Of a stretch of DNA of 64,000 nt, positions 9,417 through 18,756 are shown in pieces (position 1 is the first letter of the stretch; every line of letters begins with the position of its first letter). Made by a program: the position numbers and the translations under genes. Origin of the DNA: Pseudocalidococcus azoricus BACA0444. Its GTDB lineage: Bacteria > Cyanobacteriota > Cyanobacteriia > Thermosynechococcales > Thermosynechococcaceae. Location of the stretch: the NCBI RefSeq assembly GCF_031729055.1, contig NZ_JAVMIP010000004.1, positions 124,001-188,000 on the forward strand, given 5' to 3'. The notes under the pieces were generated by a model. The model searched no databases, was not told where the DNA came from, and saw only the letters and a program-made list of their open reading frames with translations.

Positions 9417-9881
9417 TTAGTCATTTTTAGCAAGGATGCCAAACTCTTGTAGGGCGGGTAAGAAGTTACGATTCTCATGGCCTGGTTGACTCAATTTAAT
9501 CAGGGCAAAGCGTTGTAATGGGGTTAACTGGGCCCAGGCCAAGCGTGGAAAAGACTCACAACCCGTTTTAGCGATAAATTCAACAGTCACTTGGGCAGGA
9601 ATTTCTTCAGTGTTGAACCAGGCCGGGTTTTCAGGAATTTCTAAGGTTTTGGCAGGCGTTCCTGTGTAGGCGGTTACCCAGGCCTGGAGTTTTTCGGCAT
9701 AAGCTGTAATGTCTTCTGGGGAATCAAACGGACAATCAATCAGATATTGTCGTTGGGTCATTGAAAACTGATGCCAATGATTTAACTTCAGCTTCACCCC
9801 ACAACTATCCAACCGATAGCGCACCACCATCGGAATACAACGCAGGGAATCAACAAAGTCGGTTTCAAAGTGAAAAAACAT
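9417..9881 (-). CDS. narM: nitrate reductase-associated protein NarM
   Basis: A 154-residue member of the Nitr_red_assoc family, recognised by MFFHFETDFVDSLRCIPMVV at the start and LTPLQRFALIKLSQPGHEN near the end. In Synechococcus, NarM is required for active ferredoxin-nitrate reductase although it is not a catalytic subunit. Its location downstream of narB on the same strand, with only a small PrlF-like ORF between, fits that role. Probably cytosolic and transcribed with the nirA-nrtP-narB operon. Confidence 0.9.
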   Translation of the reverse strand: MFFHFETDFVDSLRCIPMVVRYRLDSCGVKLKLNHWHQFSMTQRQYLIDCPFDSPEDITAYAEKLQAWVTAYTGTPAKTLEIPENPAWFNTEEIPAQVTVEFIAKTGCESFPRLAWAQLTPLQRFALIKLSQPGHENRNFLPALQEFGILAKND

Positions 9882-9904
9882 AAATTACTAATCAAAAATC
9901 AAGT

Positions 9905-10105
9905 TTACTCATCTTCATCTGATAATGGTAAATCTAATTCTACGGTAACGTCTTTAACTAATACACGAACATAAGCTACGAGATCAGAGTTAACTTCTCG
10001 AATATGCTCAGGGTGTTGATCAATGTCTTTGGCAAGGAAATTGAGAAATGCTTCAATGGATGACGTATCGCCCTGATTAGAGTCAGAAGATTCCAGTAGT
10101 GTCAT
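9905..10105 (-). CDS. PrlF-like antitoxin C-terminal module lacking its DNA-binding domain
   Basis: A 66-residue acidic protein. The segment IEAFLNFLAKDIDQHPEHI and the tail VTVELDLPLSDEDE match the C-terminal half of PrlF-family antitoxins. The N-terminal AbrB/SpoVT barrel that normally binds DNA and the YhaV toxin is missing: upstream in frame there are only eight codons before a stop. No YhaV-like toxin is adjacent. It sits in the 300 bp between narB and narM. It may be an eroded antitoxin or a short stand-alone form co-transcribed with the nitrate operon. Confidence 0.6.
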   Translation of the reverse strand: MTLLESSDSNQGDTSSIEAFLNFLAKDIDQHPEHIREVNSDLVAYVRVLVKDVTVELDLPLSDEDE

Positions 10106-10202
10106 TAGATTATTGTTTATGAAATTAGGTTAATTGCAAGGGATTTGTTTTGCAAACGCAAGGTTTTCTATGATAAAGATCAAGAGGAAATTTTCATTTC
10201 TA

Positions 10203-12677
10203 TTATGTATGTAATGCCAGTGCATTGTCTTGTCGAACGGGGACTTGGAGTTTAGGTGGCTGAGTTTGCTGATTGACCGGAATCAGTTGCACGGCACAGG
10301 CTTTGAGTTCAGGTTCTAAGGAAATTGGACAGGCTTCGGGATGGGTTAAGGCGTTCACTTCGGTATTGTCACCCCAGAGAAAGCCCCAGTGCATCGGCAT
10401 AAAAACAGTTCCAGGCGTAATTGCTTTGGTAATTAGCACCGGTAAACAGGCCCCACCCCGGCGAGATTTAATTTCGACCAGATCATCAGGTTTCAGTCCC
10501 AGTTGTTTGGCATCACGGGGATGAATTTCCAGTTGGGGCCTGGGATGCATTTTGGTAATCTTGGCAATATGTCCGGTGCGGGTTTGCGTATGCCAATGGC
10601 CATAGAGTCGCCCGGTGGTTAAAACAAAGGGATACTCTAAATCTACTGGTTCTGCCAGGCCCCGAGAATGTTCAAGAGCGAACTTAGCCCGATGATTGGG
10701 TGTTAAAAATCGGAAATCTGTATATAGTCGCTTCGTTTCTTGGGCTGTTTCATCACTGGCATTCACACCACAGGGCCATTGCAGCGGGCCGAGTTCTTGG
10801 AGGCGTTGATGACTGATGCCTGATTGATCACAAACACGTCCTTGGGTTAACTGGACAAACTCAGCATAGACAGCCGCCGCATCAGGAAAATTAAATTTAT
10901 CCGCAAAGCCCAACCGCCGCCCCACCTCGGCAAAAATCTCCCAATCTGGCCGGGCTGATCCGGGAGGCTCTCTAAACTTTGGGCATAGGGTGACTCGCCG
11001 TTCCGAGTTGGTCATGGTTCCTGTTTTTTCACTCCACTGGGCGGCGGGCAAAACTAAGTGGGCATAGGCAGCGGTTTCGGTAGGGAAATAGGCATCTTGA
11101 TAAATCGTAAAGGAAGAGCGTAGTAAGGCGGCCTTTGTCCGTTCTAAATCGGGTAAACTCACCGCCGGATTTGTCGCCGCAATCCATAAACAGCCCACCT
11201 CTCCTGCTTCCAGGCCCCGAATCATTTCCCACACAGAACGGCCAGGCATCGAGGAAATTTGTCCGGGGGGTAGTTGCCAAAATTCTTCTAGTTCTTGCCG
11301 ATGTTGGGGATTTTTGACCAGCCGATACCCCGGTAACAAATGGGATAGTCCGCCCGCTTCTCGCCCGCCCATAGCATTGGGTTGCCCCGTCAAGGAAAAT
11401 GGCCCACTCCCCGGCCGGCCAATCTGCCCCGTCAATAAATGAAGATTAATTAAACTGCGGGCTTTAGCGGTTCCTTCCGAGGATTGATTGATTCCCATTG
11501 ACCAGAGAGATAATACCGCCTTGGCATGGCCCCAATACCGAGCGGCTTTTTCCAGGTCAGTTACCGTAATCCCACAGCGGGCTGCTACAGTTTCCGGGGG
11601 ATAGTCTGCCACCACCTGAATATATTGGGCAAACCCTTGGGTACATTCATCGATAAATTCCGCATCAATCAGCCGCCACTTTAACAGCAAATGCCCCATG
11701 CCGTGGAGCAAATCAATATCGGTGCCAGGGTTAATCGCGAGATGTAAATCCGCGACCTCGGCTGTGGGTGTGCAGCGGGGATCGATGACAATCAGCTTCA
11801 CCTTGGGATTAAATTTATGATGCTTACGGAGCCGATTAAAGACAATCGGATGACATTCCGCCGTATTTGTCCCAATTAAAAAGGCACAGTCAGTTAATTC
11901 TAAATCGTCATAACAACAAGGAGGGCCATCGGAGCCAAAGCTGTTAATGTAAGCCGCCACCGCCGAAGACATACAGAGCCGGGAATTGGCATCAAAATTA
12001 TTGGTTCCTAAACAACCCTTGAGCAACTTTTGGGCCACATAATAGTCTTCAGTTTGGAACTGCCCCGAACCATACATACAGATGCCATCAGCCCCTTGGG
12101 TAAACCGTACCGTTTGCATCCGTTTGACAATCAGATCCAGGGCTGTATCCCAACTAATCCGTTGAAAGGGTTGATCCAAACGTTCTCGCCATAGGGGATA
12201 GAGCAATCGCTGTTGATCCACAGATTCGAGAATGGTTGCCCCTTTGACACAAATCATCCCCTGACTCGATGGATGCTCCCGATCGCCTCGGACTTTATAG
12301 CCTGTGGCAGATTGAGCATTTGGAACCGCTTCCAGGCCACAACCGACACCACAGTAGGGGCAAAGCGTTGAAACATTAGTTGGGGGGTTAATTGGGTCTG
12401 GCTTATTCGCCCTAGATGATGATTGAGTCTCTCGGACTAAAAGCTGTTGACAGGGAATGACCTCGGCAATTTGGTGGGGCTGGGCTTGATGGTAAACCTT
12501 AACTTCATCATCTGGATTGGCCCAAAACAAGGTTTGTTGTCCGGGGAAGATCACCCGCTCCCAGGCCCCATCCTGCACTAACCGGATTACCTGTAATTCT
12601 TCAGTGGCATTGCGGTAATAACAGAGGTGCGGCGGCGTTTGGACTGCCAAGGTGGCCTGGGTCGGGAAGTCATTCAT
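10203..12677 (-). CDS. narB: ferredoxin-nitrate reductase NarB with N-terminal DUF1830-like domain
   Basis: Molybdoenzyme that reduces nitrate to nitrite with electrons from ferredoxin. The [4Fe-4S] site CPYCGVGC, with a later Cys in MICVKG, starts at about residue 107. The Mo-ligand Cys is expected in [11 protein letters not shown]. The C-terminal bis-MGD-binding block is [17 protein letters not shown]. At 824 residues it is about 100 longer than usual NarB. The extra N-terminus (residues 15-85) reads [11 protein letters not shown], then [13 protein letters not shown] and IPCQQLLV, which fits the cyanobacterial DUF1830 family. A linker of about 25 polar residues joins it to the reductase. 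It lies 14 bp downstream of nrtP. Confidence 0.95.
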   Translation of the reverse strand: MNDFPTQATLAVQTPPHLCYYRNATEELQVIRLVQDGAWERVIFPGQQTLFWANPDDEVKVYHQAQPHQIAEVIPCQQLLVRETQSSSRANKPDPINPPTNVSTLCPYCGVGCGLEAVPNAQSATGYKVRGDREHPSSQGMICVKGATILESVDQQRLLYPLWRERLDQPFQRISWDTALDLIVKRMQTVRFTQGADGICMYGSGQFQTEDYYVAQKLLKGCLGTNNFDANSRLCMSSAVAAYINSFGSDGPPCCYDDLELTDCAFLIGTNTAECHPIVFNRLRKHHKFNPKVKLIVIDPRCTPTAEVADLHLAINPGTDIDLLHGMGHLLLKWRLIDAEFIDECTQGFAQYIQVVADYPPETVAARCGITVTDLEKAARYWGHAKAVLSLWSMGINQSSEGTAKARSLINLHLLTGQIGRPGSGPFSLTGQPNAMGGREAGGLSHLLPGYRLVKNPQHRQELEEFWQLPPGQISSMPGRSVWEMIRGLEAGEVGCLWIAATNPAVSLPDLERTKAALLRSSFTIYQDAYFPTETAAYAHLVLPAAQWSEKTGTMTNSERRVTLCPKFREPPGSARPDWEIFAEVGRRLGFADKFNFPDAAAVYAEFVQLTQGRVCDQSGISHQRLQELGPLQWPCGVNASDETAQETKRLYTDFRFLTPNHRAKFALEHSRGLAEPVDLEYPFVLTTGRLYGHWHTQTRTGHIAKITKMHPRPQLEIHPRDAKQLGLKPDDLVEIKSRRGGACLPVLITKAITPGTVFMPMHWGFLWGDNTEVNALTHPEACPISLEPELKACAVQLIPVNQQTQPPKLQVPVRQDNALALHT

Positions 12678-12691
12678 CTTCTTACAGTTCC

Positions 12692-14212
12692 CTAATCAGA
12701 AGAATGGGTTAAAACTACGGAATCTGCTTCCAGGCCTAGGGCTAACTCTTCCCCTTCATGGTGACTAGCAAAGGAGCCTTTGGGTTCTTTCAAGAAGAAG
12801 GCACAGAGGAATGTGACAATTAAGGCGGTTACACCGAGGGTTTGGAAGAAAATTTGATTGCCCGCTGCCCCTTCCGGTAACAAGCTATAGAGCGTCAGAT
12901 AACACACTGCCCCAACATTGCCATAGGCCCCGACATTTCCGGCAATCTGCCCCGTCACCCGACGTTTAATCAATGGCACAATCGCAAAGGTAGAACCCTC
13001 CCCGGCCTGGACAAAGAAGGAACACGCCATCGTTACCAAAATTGCAAACGGCAGCCAGGAACCACTATTTTGTCCGGCCATGACCAAATAGCCGATGCCC
13101 ATGCCCCCCGTCAACACAGACATTGTCCATTTACGACTGCCAAGCCGATCCGAAATAATTCCCCCACCCGGCCGGGCCATCAAATTCATAAAGGCATAGC
13201 TGGCGGCAATCATCCCGGCATGGGACTTAGACAGACTAAAGGTGAGTTCAAAAAAGGCTGGCAACATGGAAACGACGGCCAACTCTGAACCAAAGTTAAC
13301 AAAATAGGTCAAGTTCAATAACGCAACTTGGTTAAACCGATAGCGGTCGCTGGCTGGGTATTGTCTCTTTTCCGTAAATAAGGCCCGATTTACATCCCAA
13401 CATTTGTAGGCCTGGAACCCATACAGCACCACCAGGCCCAGCCAAATGAGTTCCATAAATCCCATATTAATCAAGCCAATTTTTTCTAACCGCCAGGCCA
13501 GTAATCCCAGCACACCGACTAAGGGGATATTGCAGACCAACATTAACCAAAAGTCCCGGACACTGGTTACTTCCAGGCCACCATGCCGACTTGGTTTTTG
13601 ATAGGTTTTGCCCGTTGGGGTGTCTTGGGCCGAGAAGAAGTAAATCACGCCGTAGATCGCCGCAGCAATCCCCGTCAACGCAATGGTGAGCCGCCAGTTT
13701 CCTTGACCACCGGATAAAAATGAGAGGCCCAAGGCAATTGAGGGCAAGGTAAAGGCCGCCGCCGCCGAACCAAAGTTTCCCCAACCGCCATAAACGCCTT
13801 CCGCAAAACCAATTTCTTTGGGCGGAAACCACTCAGCCACCATCCGAATCCCAATCACAAACCCGGCCCCGACAATGCTCAAGAGCAAGCGACTCATCAC
13901 CAACCAGCTAAAGTCATTGGCCATGGCAAACATGAAACAGGGAATCGCCGAAAACACCAACAAACAACTGTAGGTAATCTTGGGGCCAAACCGATCTAAG
14001 ACCATGCCAATGATGATCCGGGCCGGAACCGTCAAGGCGACATTACAAATGGCCAGGGTGCGAATTTGGCCGGTGCTTAAGCCCAAATCTTCCTGCACCA
14101 TCGTCGCTAAGGGGGCAAAGTTAAACCAAACAACAAAGGTCAGGAAAAAGGCAAACCAAGTTAAATGCAGGATACGGTATCGGTCTCGAAAGGATAAAAT
14201 CGGGTGCAACAT
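12692..14212 (-). CDS. nrtP: nitrate/nitrite MFS transporter NrtP (NarK type)
   Basis: A 506-residue major facilitator with twelve hydrophobic segments. The nitrate-porter signatures are [14 protein letters not shown] in the first helix, [15 protein letters not shown] after helix two, and two glycine-rich nitrate-signature helices ([14 protein letters not shown] and [13 protein letters not shown]). It imports nitrate and nitrite through the inner membrane. Middle gene of the nirA-nrtP-narB operon: nirA ends 112 bp upstream and narB starts 14 bp downstream. A weak AGGAATG precedes the ATG. This strain uses the permease instead of the NrtABCD ABC transporter, at least in this cluster. Confidence 0.95.
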   Translation of the reverse strand: MLHPILSFRDRYRILHLTWFAFFLTFVVWFNFAPLATMVQEDLGLSTGQIRTLAICNVALTVPARIIIGMVLDRFGPKITYSCLLVFSAIPCFMFAMANDFSWLVMSRLLLSIVGAGFVIGIRMVAEWFPPKEIGFAEGVYGGWGNFGSAAAAFTLPSIALGLSFLSGGQGNWRLTIALTGIAAAIYGVIYFFSAQDTPTGKTYQKPSRHGGLEVTSVRDFWLMLVCNIPLVGVLGLLAWRLEKIGLINMGFMELIWLGLVVLYGFQAYKCWDVNRALFTEKRQYPASDRYRFNQVALLNLTYFVNFGSELAVVSMLPAFFELTFSLSKSHAGMIAASYAFMNLMARPGGGIISDRLGSRKWTMSVLTGGMGIGYLVMAGQNSGSWLPFAILVTMACSFFVQAGEGSTFAIVPLIKRRVTGQIAGNVGAYGNVGAVCYLTLYSLLPEGAAGNQIFFQTLGVTALIVTFLCAFFLKEPKGSFASHHEGEELALGLEADSVVLTHSSD

Positions 14213-14324
14213 AGAATCATTCCTGGATATTTAATAACTGAGAAATCAGAAAAAATGGCCGCATCAAGCCCTGCGCAAGGAATCCTACGCCTTGGGGGCA
14301 GAGTCAGTGGCTGGTCTGGATGGC

Positions 14325-15878
14325 TTAAACCAAAACCAACATCGGATTAGAGGGGTTGTTTGCAGTCGGGGCGCGGGGCCGAGCCTGAAACCGTTCAATT
14401 AACAACTCGGTTAATATGGCCTGGAGTTCATCGCAGGGAATGCCTTTGCGGACACAGGTTCCCAACTGAGCATCTTTGCCCACTTTGCCGCCGAGGTAGA
14501 GATCCACCCCATCCACGGTTTCGCCATTGCGCCGAACTTTGGTGCCCATCAGGCCAATATCTGCCACTTGGGGTTGGCCACAGGAGTTGGGGCAGCCAGT
14601 CCAATGGATCCGCACGGGCCGAGATAGCTCCAGTTCTGCTTCTAAGGCGGCACTCATGGCCAGGGCCCGATTTTTGGTCTCGATCAAGGCAAAATTGCAA
14701 AACTGGGCCCCAGTACAAGACACAAGGGAACGCTGCAATGGCGATGGATCAATACCAAAGCGTTTGAGAATGGGTTCGGCTAACAGGCCAGGGAGTTGAG
14801 CATCGGGAACATGGGTGAGAATAAAATTTTGTTCAACGGTCAGCCGGACTTCTCCGTTGCCATAGGTTTGGGCAATTCGCCCCAGTTCCAGAAAATCAGA
14901 GGCATAGAGCCGCCCCACGGGAATATGAAGGCCGACATAGTTCAATCCCGGCTGTTTTTGCGGATAGACCCCTAAATGATCTCGCTTGTCCCAGTTAATT
15001 TCATCCTCAGGAGCGGCATTGAGGAGGGGAAAGGTTAATTTAGCGGCAACTTCTTGACGAAATTTTTCCAGGCCCCACTGGTCAATCAACCACATCAAGC
15101 GGGATTTTTGCCGATTAGTCCGCGGCCCGTGATCCCGAAACAGTTCCAAAATTGCCCGACACAGATCAAGCACGGCCTGATCCGGAGTCACCCAAGCATC
15201 TAACGGAACGGCTGCCTCACAGCGTCGGGCCGAGAAAAAGCCACCCACCAAGACGTTAAATCCTAAGATTCCTTGTCGGTAGGCGGGGATAAAGGCAATA
15301 TCGTTGATTTCGGCATGGACGGAATTATCCCGACCGCCTTCGAGGGCAATGTTAAATTTGCGGGGCAGGTTACTAAACTCCGAGTTGCCTTGACCGTTAT
15401 TGGTAATCATGGCCTGGAGTTGGGCCACCAGAGGGCGAGTATCAATCAATTCATCCCGCTCAATCCCCGCTACAGGCGAGCCGGTAATGTTGCGGACATT
15501 GTCCATGCCCGATTGAATCGTGGTTAAGCCACAGGCCTGGAGTCGCTCAAAAATAGCGGGAATATCCTCAATCCGAATCCCCCGAATTTGCAGGTTTTGC
15601 CGGGTGGTAATATCGCCACTGCCACTGTCACCATAGCGTTGGACAATTTCACCGATGGTCTGGAGTTGGTCACTGGTCAAAATCCCGTGGGGGATGCGTA
15701 GCCGCAGCATAAATTGGCCGGGGGTGACGGGGCGAAAAAAGATGCCCAGCCATTTCAAGCGCAAATCCCGGTCATCTTCGGGAATATTCTCCCAACCAAT
15801 GGCAGCAAAATGCTCCAATTCGCTCTGGACTGCCAGGCCATCCTTAGTTGCTTTGACGGTCTCAAATTTATTAGCCAC
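14325..15878 (-). CDS. nirA: ferredoxin-nitrite reductase NirA
   Basis: Siroheme/[4Fe-4S] enzyme that takes nitrite to ammonium with six electrons from ferredoxin. The cluster ligands are in SCTGAQFCNFALIETK and GCPNSCGQPQ. N-terminal substrate-side blocks include LRLRIPHGILT and TTRQNLQIRGI. Its 517 residues are normal for cyanobacterial NirA. Start is GTG. First gene of the nitrate operon, preceded by an NtcA-type promoter about 60 bp upstream, so ammonium repression and induction under nitrogen limitation are expected. Confidence 0.97.
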   Translation of the reverse strand: MANKFETVKATKDGLAVQSELEHFAAIGWENIPEDDRDLRLKWLGIFFRPVTPGQFMLRLRIPHGILTSDQLQTIGEIVQRYGDSGSGDITTRQNLQIRGIRIEDIPAIFERLQACGLTTIQSGMDNVRNITGSPVAGIERDELIDTRPLVAQLQAMITNNGQGNSEFSNLPRKFNIALEGGRDNSVHAEINDIAFIPAYRQGILGFNVLVGGFFSARRCEAAVPLDAWVTPDQAVLDLCRAILELFRDHGPRTNRQKSRLMWLIDQWGLEKFRQEVAAKLTFPLLNAAPEDEINWDKRDHLGVYPQKQPGLNYVGLHIPVGRLYASDFLELGRIAQTYGNGEVRLTVEQNFILTHVPDAQLPGLLAEPILKRFGIDPSPLQRSLVSCTGAQFCNFALIETKNRALAMSAALEAELELSRPVRIHWTGCPNSCGQPQVADIGLMGTKVRRNGETVDGVDLYLGGKVGKDAQLGTCVRKGIPCDELQAILTELLIERFQARPRAPTANNPSNPMLVLV

Positions 15879-15906
15879 GATTGATCGCTAGGTCACAATA
15901 GCCGTC

Positions 15907-15949
15907 ACTGTATGAATTTATTTCAGGAGGGTTTTGTAACTTAAACTAC
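15907..15949 (-). promoter_or_regulatory. NtcA-activated promoter of the nirA-nrtP-narB operon
   Basis: A perfect NtcA box GTA-N8-TAC occupies 15936-15949 (GTAACTTAAACTAC on the plus strand). Reading the minus strand, 23 nt further is TACAGT (15907-15912), a TAN3T -10 element. This is the spacing typical of NtcA-activated promoters. The predicted transcription start is about 20 nt before the nirA GTG. Confidence 0.85.
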
Positions 15950-15976
15950 ATTTTCTTGGCATCAATGCAATATCAT
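15936..15976 (+). promoter_or_regulatory. divergent NtcA-type promoter towards ntcB
   Basis: The same palindromic NtcA box (15936-15949) is followed on the plus strand by 21 nt and then TATCAT (15971-15976), another TAN3T -10 element. One activator site could therefore drive both directions. The ntcB start lies about 190 nt further, leaving a long leader with several ATGCA/TGCAT words that might be regulator contacts. Confidence 0.65.
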
Positions 15977-16168
15977 CATGTCAGTCATGCGTCCTTTGCA
16001 TAGTGTTGTTAATAATACATTTTATCGATCAGAATCAGAAGGCTTGCATCAAAGGAATGTATCTTATTTTACCAAATTCCATCGAGAAATCCGCTACGGT
16101 TTAATCCCTAAGTCAGCCTTCAATCCAATGAAATCTTGCCGACAGCCTCAGGAGTCACAATTTTGCCC

Positions 16169-17101
16169 ATGCGCTTAGAGCAATTGCAGGCCTTCTTGGT
16201 GGTGGCGGAACGGGGGAGTTTTCAACAAGCGGCCCTCGAATGTGGTGTCAATCAATCAACCATCAGTCGGCAAATTCAAGCCTTAGAAACGGAACTGGCA
16301 ACCTGTTTATTTCATCGCAGTACCCAGGCCAAACTCACCGTATCAGGAACAATATTTCTCAAGCGGGCCCGTAAAATTTGGCAAGAGTGGCAAACCGCCA
16401 ATCAAGAACTGAATGAATTTCATCAGGGCAAACAAACTGAACTCTGTGTGGCCGCTATTCATTCCGTTTGCGCAACGGTATTACCTCCGTTACTACCTCG
16501 ATTTTGTCAACACTATCCCCAGGTGCAATTACGAGTGACCGCGTTGGGGAGTGATCGGGCCTTGAAGGTATTGCGGGATGGCCTGGTGGATGTAGCGATT
16601 GTGATGGGTAATCGCAGTTTAGCCAACACAGCCGAATTTGTTGTCCAGCCCCTGTTTGAGGAACCCATTGGCCTGTTAATGGCGGCGAATCATCCGTTAG
16701 TTAAAAAAACAACTATCACTTGGGAGCAGGTAGCAGCCTATCCTCATGTGGTTTTTAAGGATGGTTATGGGATGCGGCGATTAGTTGAAGATGAATTTAT
16801 GCGGCGCAACACCCCGTTAATGGCGGCCTTAGAATTGAATACTCCGGATGCGTTTAATACAGTTGTCGGTTCGAGTCAAATGTTAGCCTTGTTGCCAGAG
16901 TCAATGTTAGTGGATGCTGCCAAAAATCCTGCCTTAGTCGTCCATTATTTTCACAATCAAAACTCATCTGAGGGCATTATTTTACAGCGGCAAGTCATGG
17001 TTGTGACGACCATTGATCGACTCAATATTTCCCCGATTGCGGACTTCTTTCATCTAATCACTGAAAAGTTAGGAAGCACACCTCAGCTTTTAGCAGTCTA
17101 A
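16169..17101 (+). CDS. ntcB: LysR-family nitrogen assimilation regulator, NtcB-like
   Basis: A 310-residue LysR-type regulator. The helix-turn-helix is at residues 2-60 (RLEQLQAFLVVAERGSF, then NQSTISRQIQALE) and the effector-binding domain follows. NtcB activates nitrate-assimilation genes in response to nitrite. Divergent placement next to nirA with a shared NtcA box strongly favours this identity over other LysR paralogs. I use the ATG at MRLEQLQ, the conserved N-terminus, with CAGGAGT about 14 nt upstream. An earlier in-frame start would add eleven unrelated residues. Confidence 0.87.
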   Translation: MRLEQLQAFLVVAERGSFQQAALECGVNQSTISRQIQALETELATCLFHRSTQAKLTVSGTIFLKRARKIWQEWQTANQELNEFHQGKQTELCVAAIHSVCATVLPPLLPRFCQHYPQVQLRVTALGSDRALKVLRDGLVDVAIVMGNRSLANTAEFVVQPLFEEPIGLLMAANHPLVKKTTITWEQVAAYPHVVFKDGYGMRRLVEDEFMRRNTPLMAALELNTPDAFNTVVGSSQMLALLPESMLVDAAKNPALVVHYFHNQNSSEGIILQRQVMVVTTIDRLNISPIADFFHLITEKLGSTPQLLAV

Positions 17102-17127
17102 TCTTAGTCAATTATTTTGAGAACATC

Positions 17128-18204
17128 ATGAGTCGAGCGTTTCGGGAGTTATTAAAAAAAATTGGCAGTGGTGCTCATACGAGTAAAGATTTAACCCGTG
17201 CTGAAGCGGCCCAGGCCATGACAATGATGCTCACCCAAGCGGCGACTCCGGCCCAGATTGGGGCATTTTTGATTGCCCACCGAATTAAGCGGCCGACGGG
17301 GGCAGAATTAGCCGGAATGTTGGATGCTTACGAGCAGCTTGGCCCCAAAGTCCCTGCTATCAATTCTGCACAACCCGTGGTGATTTTAAGTCAACCCTAT
17401 GATGGCCGGGATCGCACCATTCCGTTGAGTATCCTGACAGCGTTGGTTTTGGCGGCGGCTGGTTGTCCGGTCTTGCAACATGGGGGCGAGCGGATGCCCA
17501 CAAAAGAGGGAATACCGCTGATTGATCTGTGGCGGGGCCTGGGCGTAGATTGGTCAGGCTGTTCTCTAGCTCAGATACAGCAGATTTTAGAAGCTACAAA
17601 CCTGGGATTTGTTTATTTACCGACTCATTTTCCCCAGGCCCAGGCCCTTGTCCCCTACCGCGAGCAAATTGGTAAACGTCCCCCCTTAGCGACCTTGGAA
17701 TTGATTTGGTCTCCCTATGCGGGCCCTTGTCATGTCGTCGCTGGATTTGTTCATCCGCCAACAGAAACCATGATCCAGGAGGCGTTGACCTTAAGAGGGG
17801 TGACGGAATTTACAACAGTCAAGGGCCTGGAGGGCAGTTGTGATTTACCCCAAGAACGCACCGCCATTATTGGTTTATATTCTGTTGTTGATGGGGAAGC
17901 ATCCCTCACTCGGTTGCGGTTGCACGCTAGTGATTATGGTTTAGGAGGGAAGAACCCGGCCTGGGCCAATCTGAATGATTCAATAGTCGCCATGGAAGCA
18001 GTTTTAGACGGTCGCTTTAATCAACTTCGTCAAGCCCTTCTTTGGAATAGTGGCTTTTATCTTTGGCAATATAATGATTTTGAAAACTTGACTGAAGGGA
18101 TTCAACAGGCGGCTAAATTGCTAGATTCTGGTCAGGTGAAGCAGCAGCTCAAATACCTCAAGCAGGTTTGTGATACTCATTTTCAGAAGTTTTGCTCTTT
18201 ATGA
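17128..18204 (+). CDS. TrpD2-like (anthranilate phosphoribosyltransferase family) protein
   Basis: A 358-residue protein with the helical N-terminal domain and alpha/beta domain of the TrpD family (LTRAEAAQAMTMMLT, then AQIGAFLIAHRIK). The PRPP-binding GTGGD loop of true TrpD is replaced by QPYDGRDRT. Such proteins are grouped as TrpD2/YbiB-like; at least one is known to bind nucleic acid rather than act in tryptophan synthesis. It starts 26 bp after ntcB and is probably co-transcribed, suggesting a nitrogen-related role (inference). The C-terminal 150 residues are lineage-specific. Confidence 0.8.
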   Translation: MSRAFRELLKKIGSGAHTSKDLTRAEAAQAMTMMLTQAATPAQIGAFLIAHRIKRPTGAELAGMLDAYEQLGPKVPAINSAQPVVILSQPYDGRDRTIPLSILTALVLAAAGCPVLQHGGERMPTKEGIPLIDLWRGLGVDWSGCSLAQIQQILEATNLGFVYLPTHFPQAQALVPYREQIGKRPPLATLELIWSPYAGPCHVVAGFVHPPTETMIQEALTLRGVTEFTTVKGLEGSCDLPQERTAIIGLYSVVDGEASLTRLRLHASDYGLGGKNPAWANLNDSIVAMEAVLDGRFNQLRQALLWNSGFYLWQYNDFENLTEGIQQAAKLLDSGQVKQQLKYLKQVCDTHFQKFCSL

Positions 18205-18496
18205 TGATTAGCAATATTCTCAGATTTCCGCCGAATCACCGCATCGTAATATTTAATACTCTTAAGCATATTCTTGCGTGTTGCGCGCGTAAAAAACGTA
18301 TTGATAATTTCCGACAGTTCTCAGACCATATTATGTTCTTGGTGAAACTGCGACTCATGAAAAATATTCGTAAAAATGTCTTCTGTGAGAATGTGCTAAA
18401 TCAACATCTCATGAATATCAAAAATCTCAATTTCTGGCTTAATCAACTGCCGACAGACCTCTAAAAAGGCATTGTGCTGCTCCCGAAATTGGGTAT
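18205..18496 (-). pseudogene. fragment of a type ISP-like restriction/helicase-methylase gene
   Basis: Minus-strand translation reads QFREQHNAFLEVCRQLIK, then DIHEMLI, a stop, HILTEDIFTNIFHESQFHQE, a second stop after NMV, then IINTFFTRATRKNMLKSI and IANHHKEQ. This pattern (HILTEDIF, ...ENN, FFTRATRKN) matches the N-terminal region of large single-chain restriction-modification helicases. Two in-frame stops and the missing remainder make it a pseudogene. It is cut at the end of the TrpD2-like gene and, at its other side, by a MITE. Confidence 0.6.
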
Positions 18497-18601
18497 TATA
18501 GCGTTACGCAGACTGTTCTGAGAGAGTAGAAATGTCAAAAAGACTGCTCATAAAGCATTTTCTGACTTGTCCCCATCTCACCCTAAATGAGTAACGCTAT
18601 A
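18497..18601. mobile_element. 105-bp MITE with terminal inverted repeats, copy 1
   Basis: Bounded by perfect 11-bp inverted repeats TATAGCGTTAC and GTAACGCTATA. The TATA ends are consistent with a TA target duplication, as for IS630/Tc1-mariner-type elements. The interior is non-coding and shares GACTGTTCTGAGAGAGTAGA and TTTTCTGACTTG with a second copy at 25081-25184. The element sits inside the restriction-gene remnant. Confidence 0.8.
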
Positions 18602-18735
18602 CCAGCCTCTTGCTGGTTAATAATGTCCCGTAACGCCATCAGAATATAGGGAATATCTTCCTTATAGATTGAAAAATTTAGGTTGAAAATTTGTGAATTT
18701 CCTTTGGTTGAATTGCAATGATAACGGGTTACTTC
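18602..18735 (-). pseudogene. upstream part of the MITE-split reading frame
   Basis: The minus strand reads YHCNSTKGNSQIFNLNFSI, then YKEDIPYILMALRDI and INQQEAG, running straight into the MITE end. It is open, coding-like and has no start codon. It probably belongs to the same dead gene as the fragment on the other side of the MITE, but the frames do not match after simple excision, so the link is inferred from position. Confidence 0.45.
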
Positions 18736-18756
18736 AGGCTAAGTTTTTCAGGTCAC

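Noticed and set aside
18192..18464. 90-residue plus-strand ORF after the TrpD2-like gene
   Set aside because: The minus strand of the same DNA carries recognisable restriction-enzyme text; the plus ORF is composition-biased and antisense to it.
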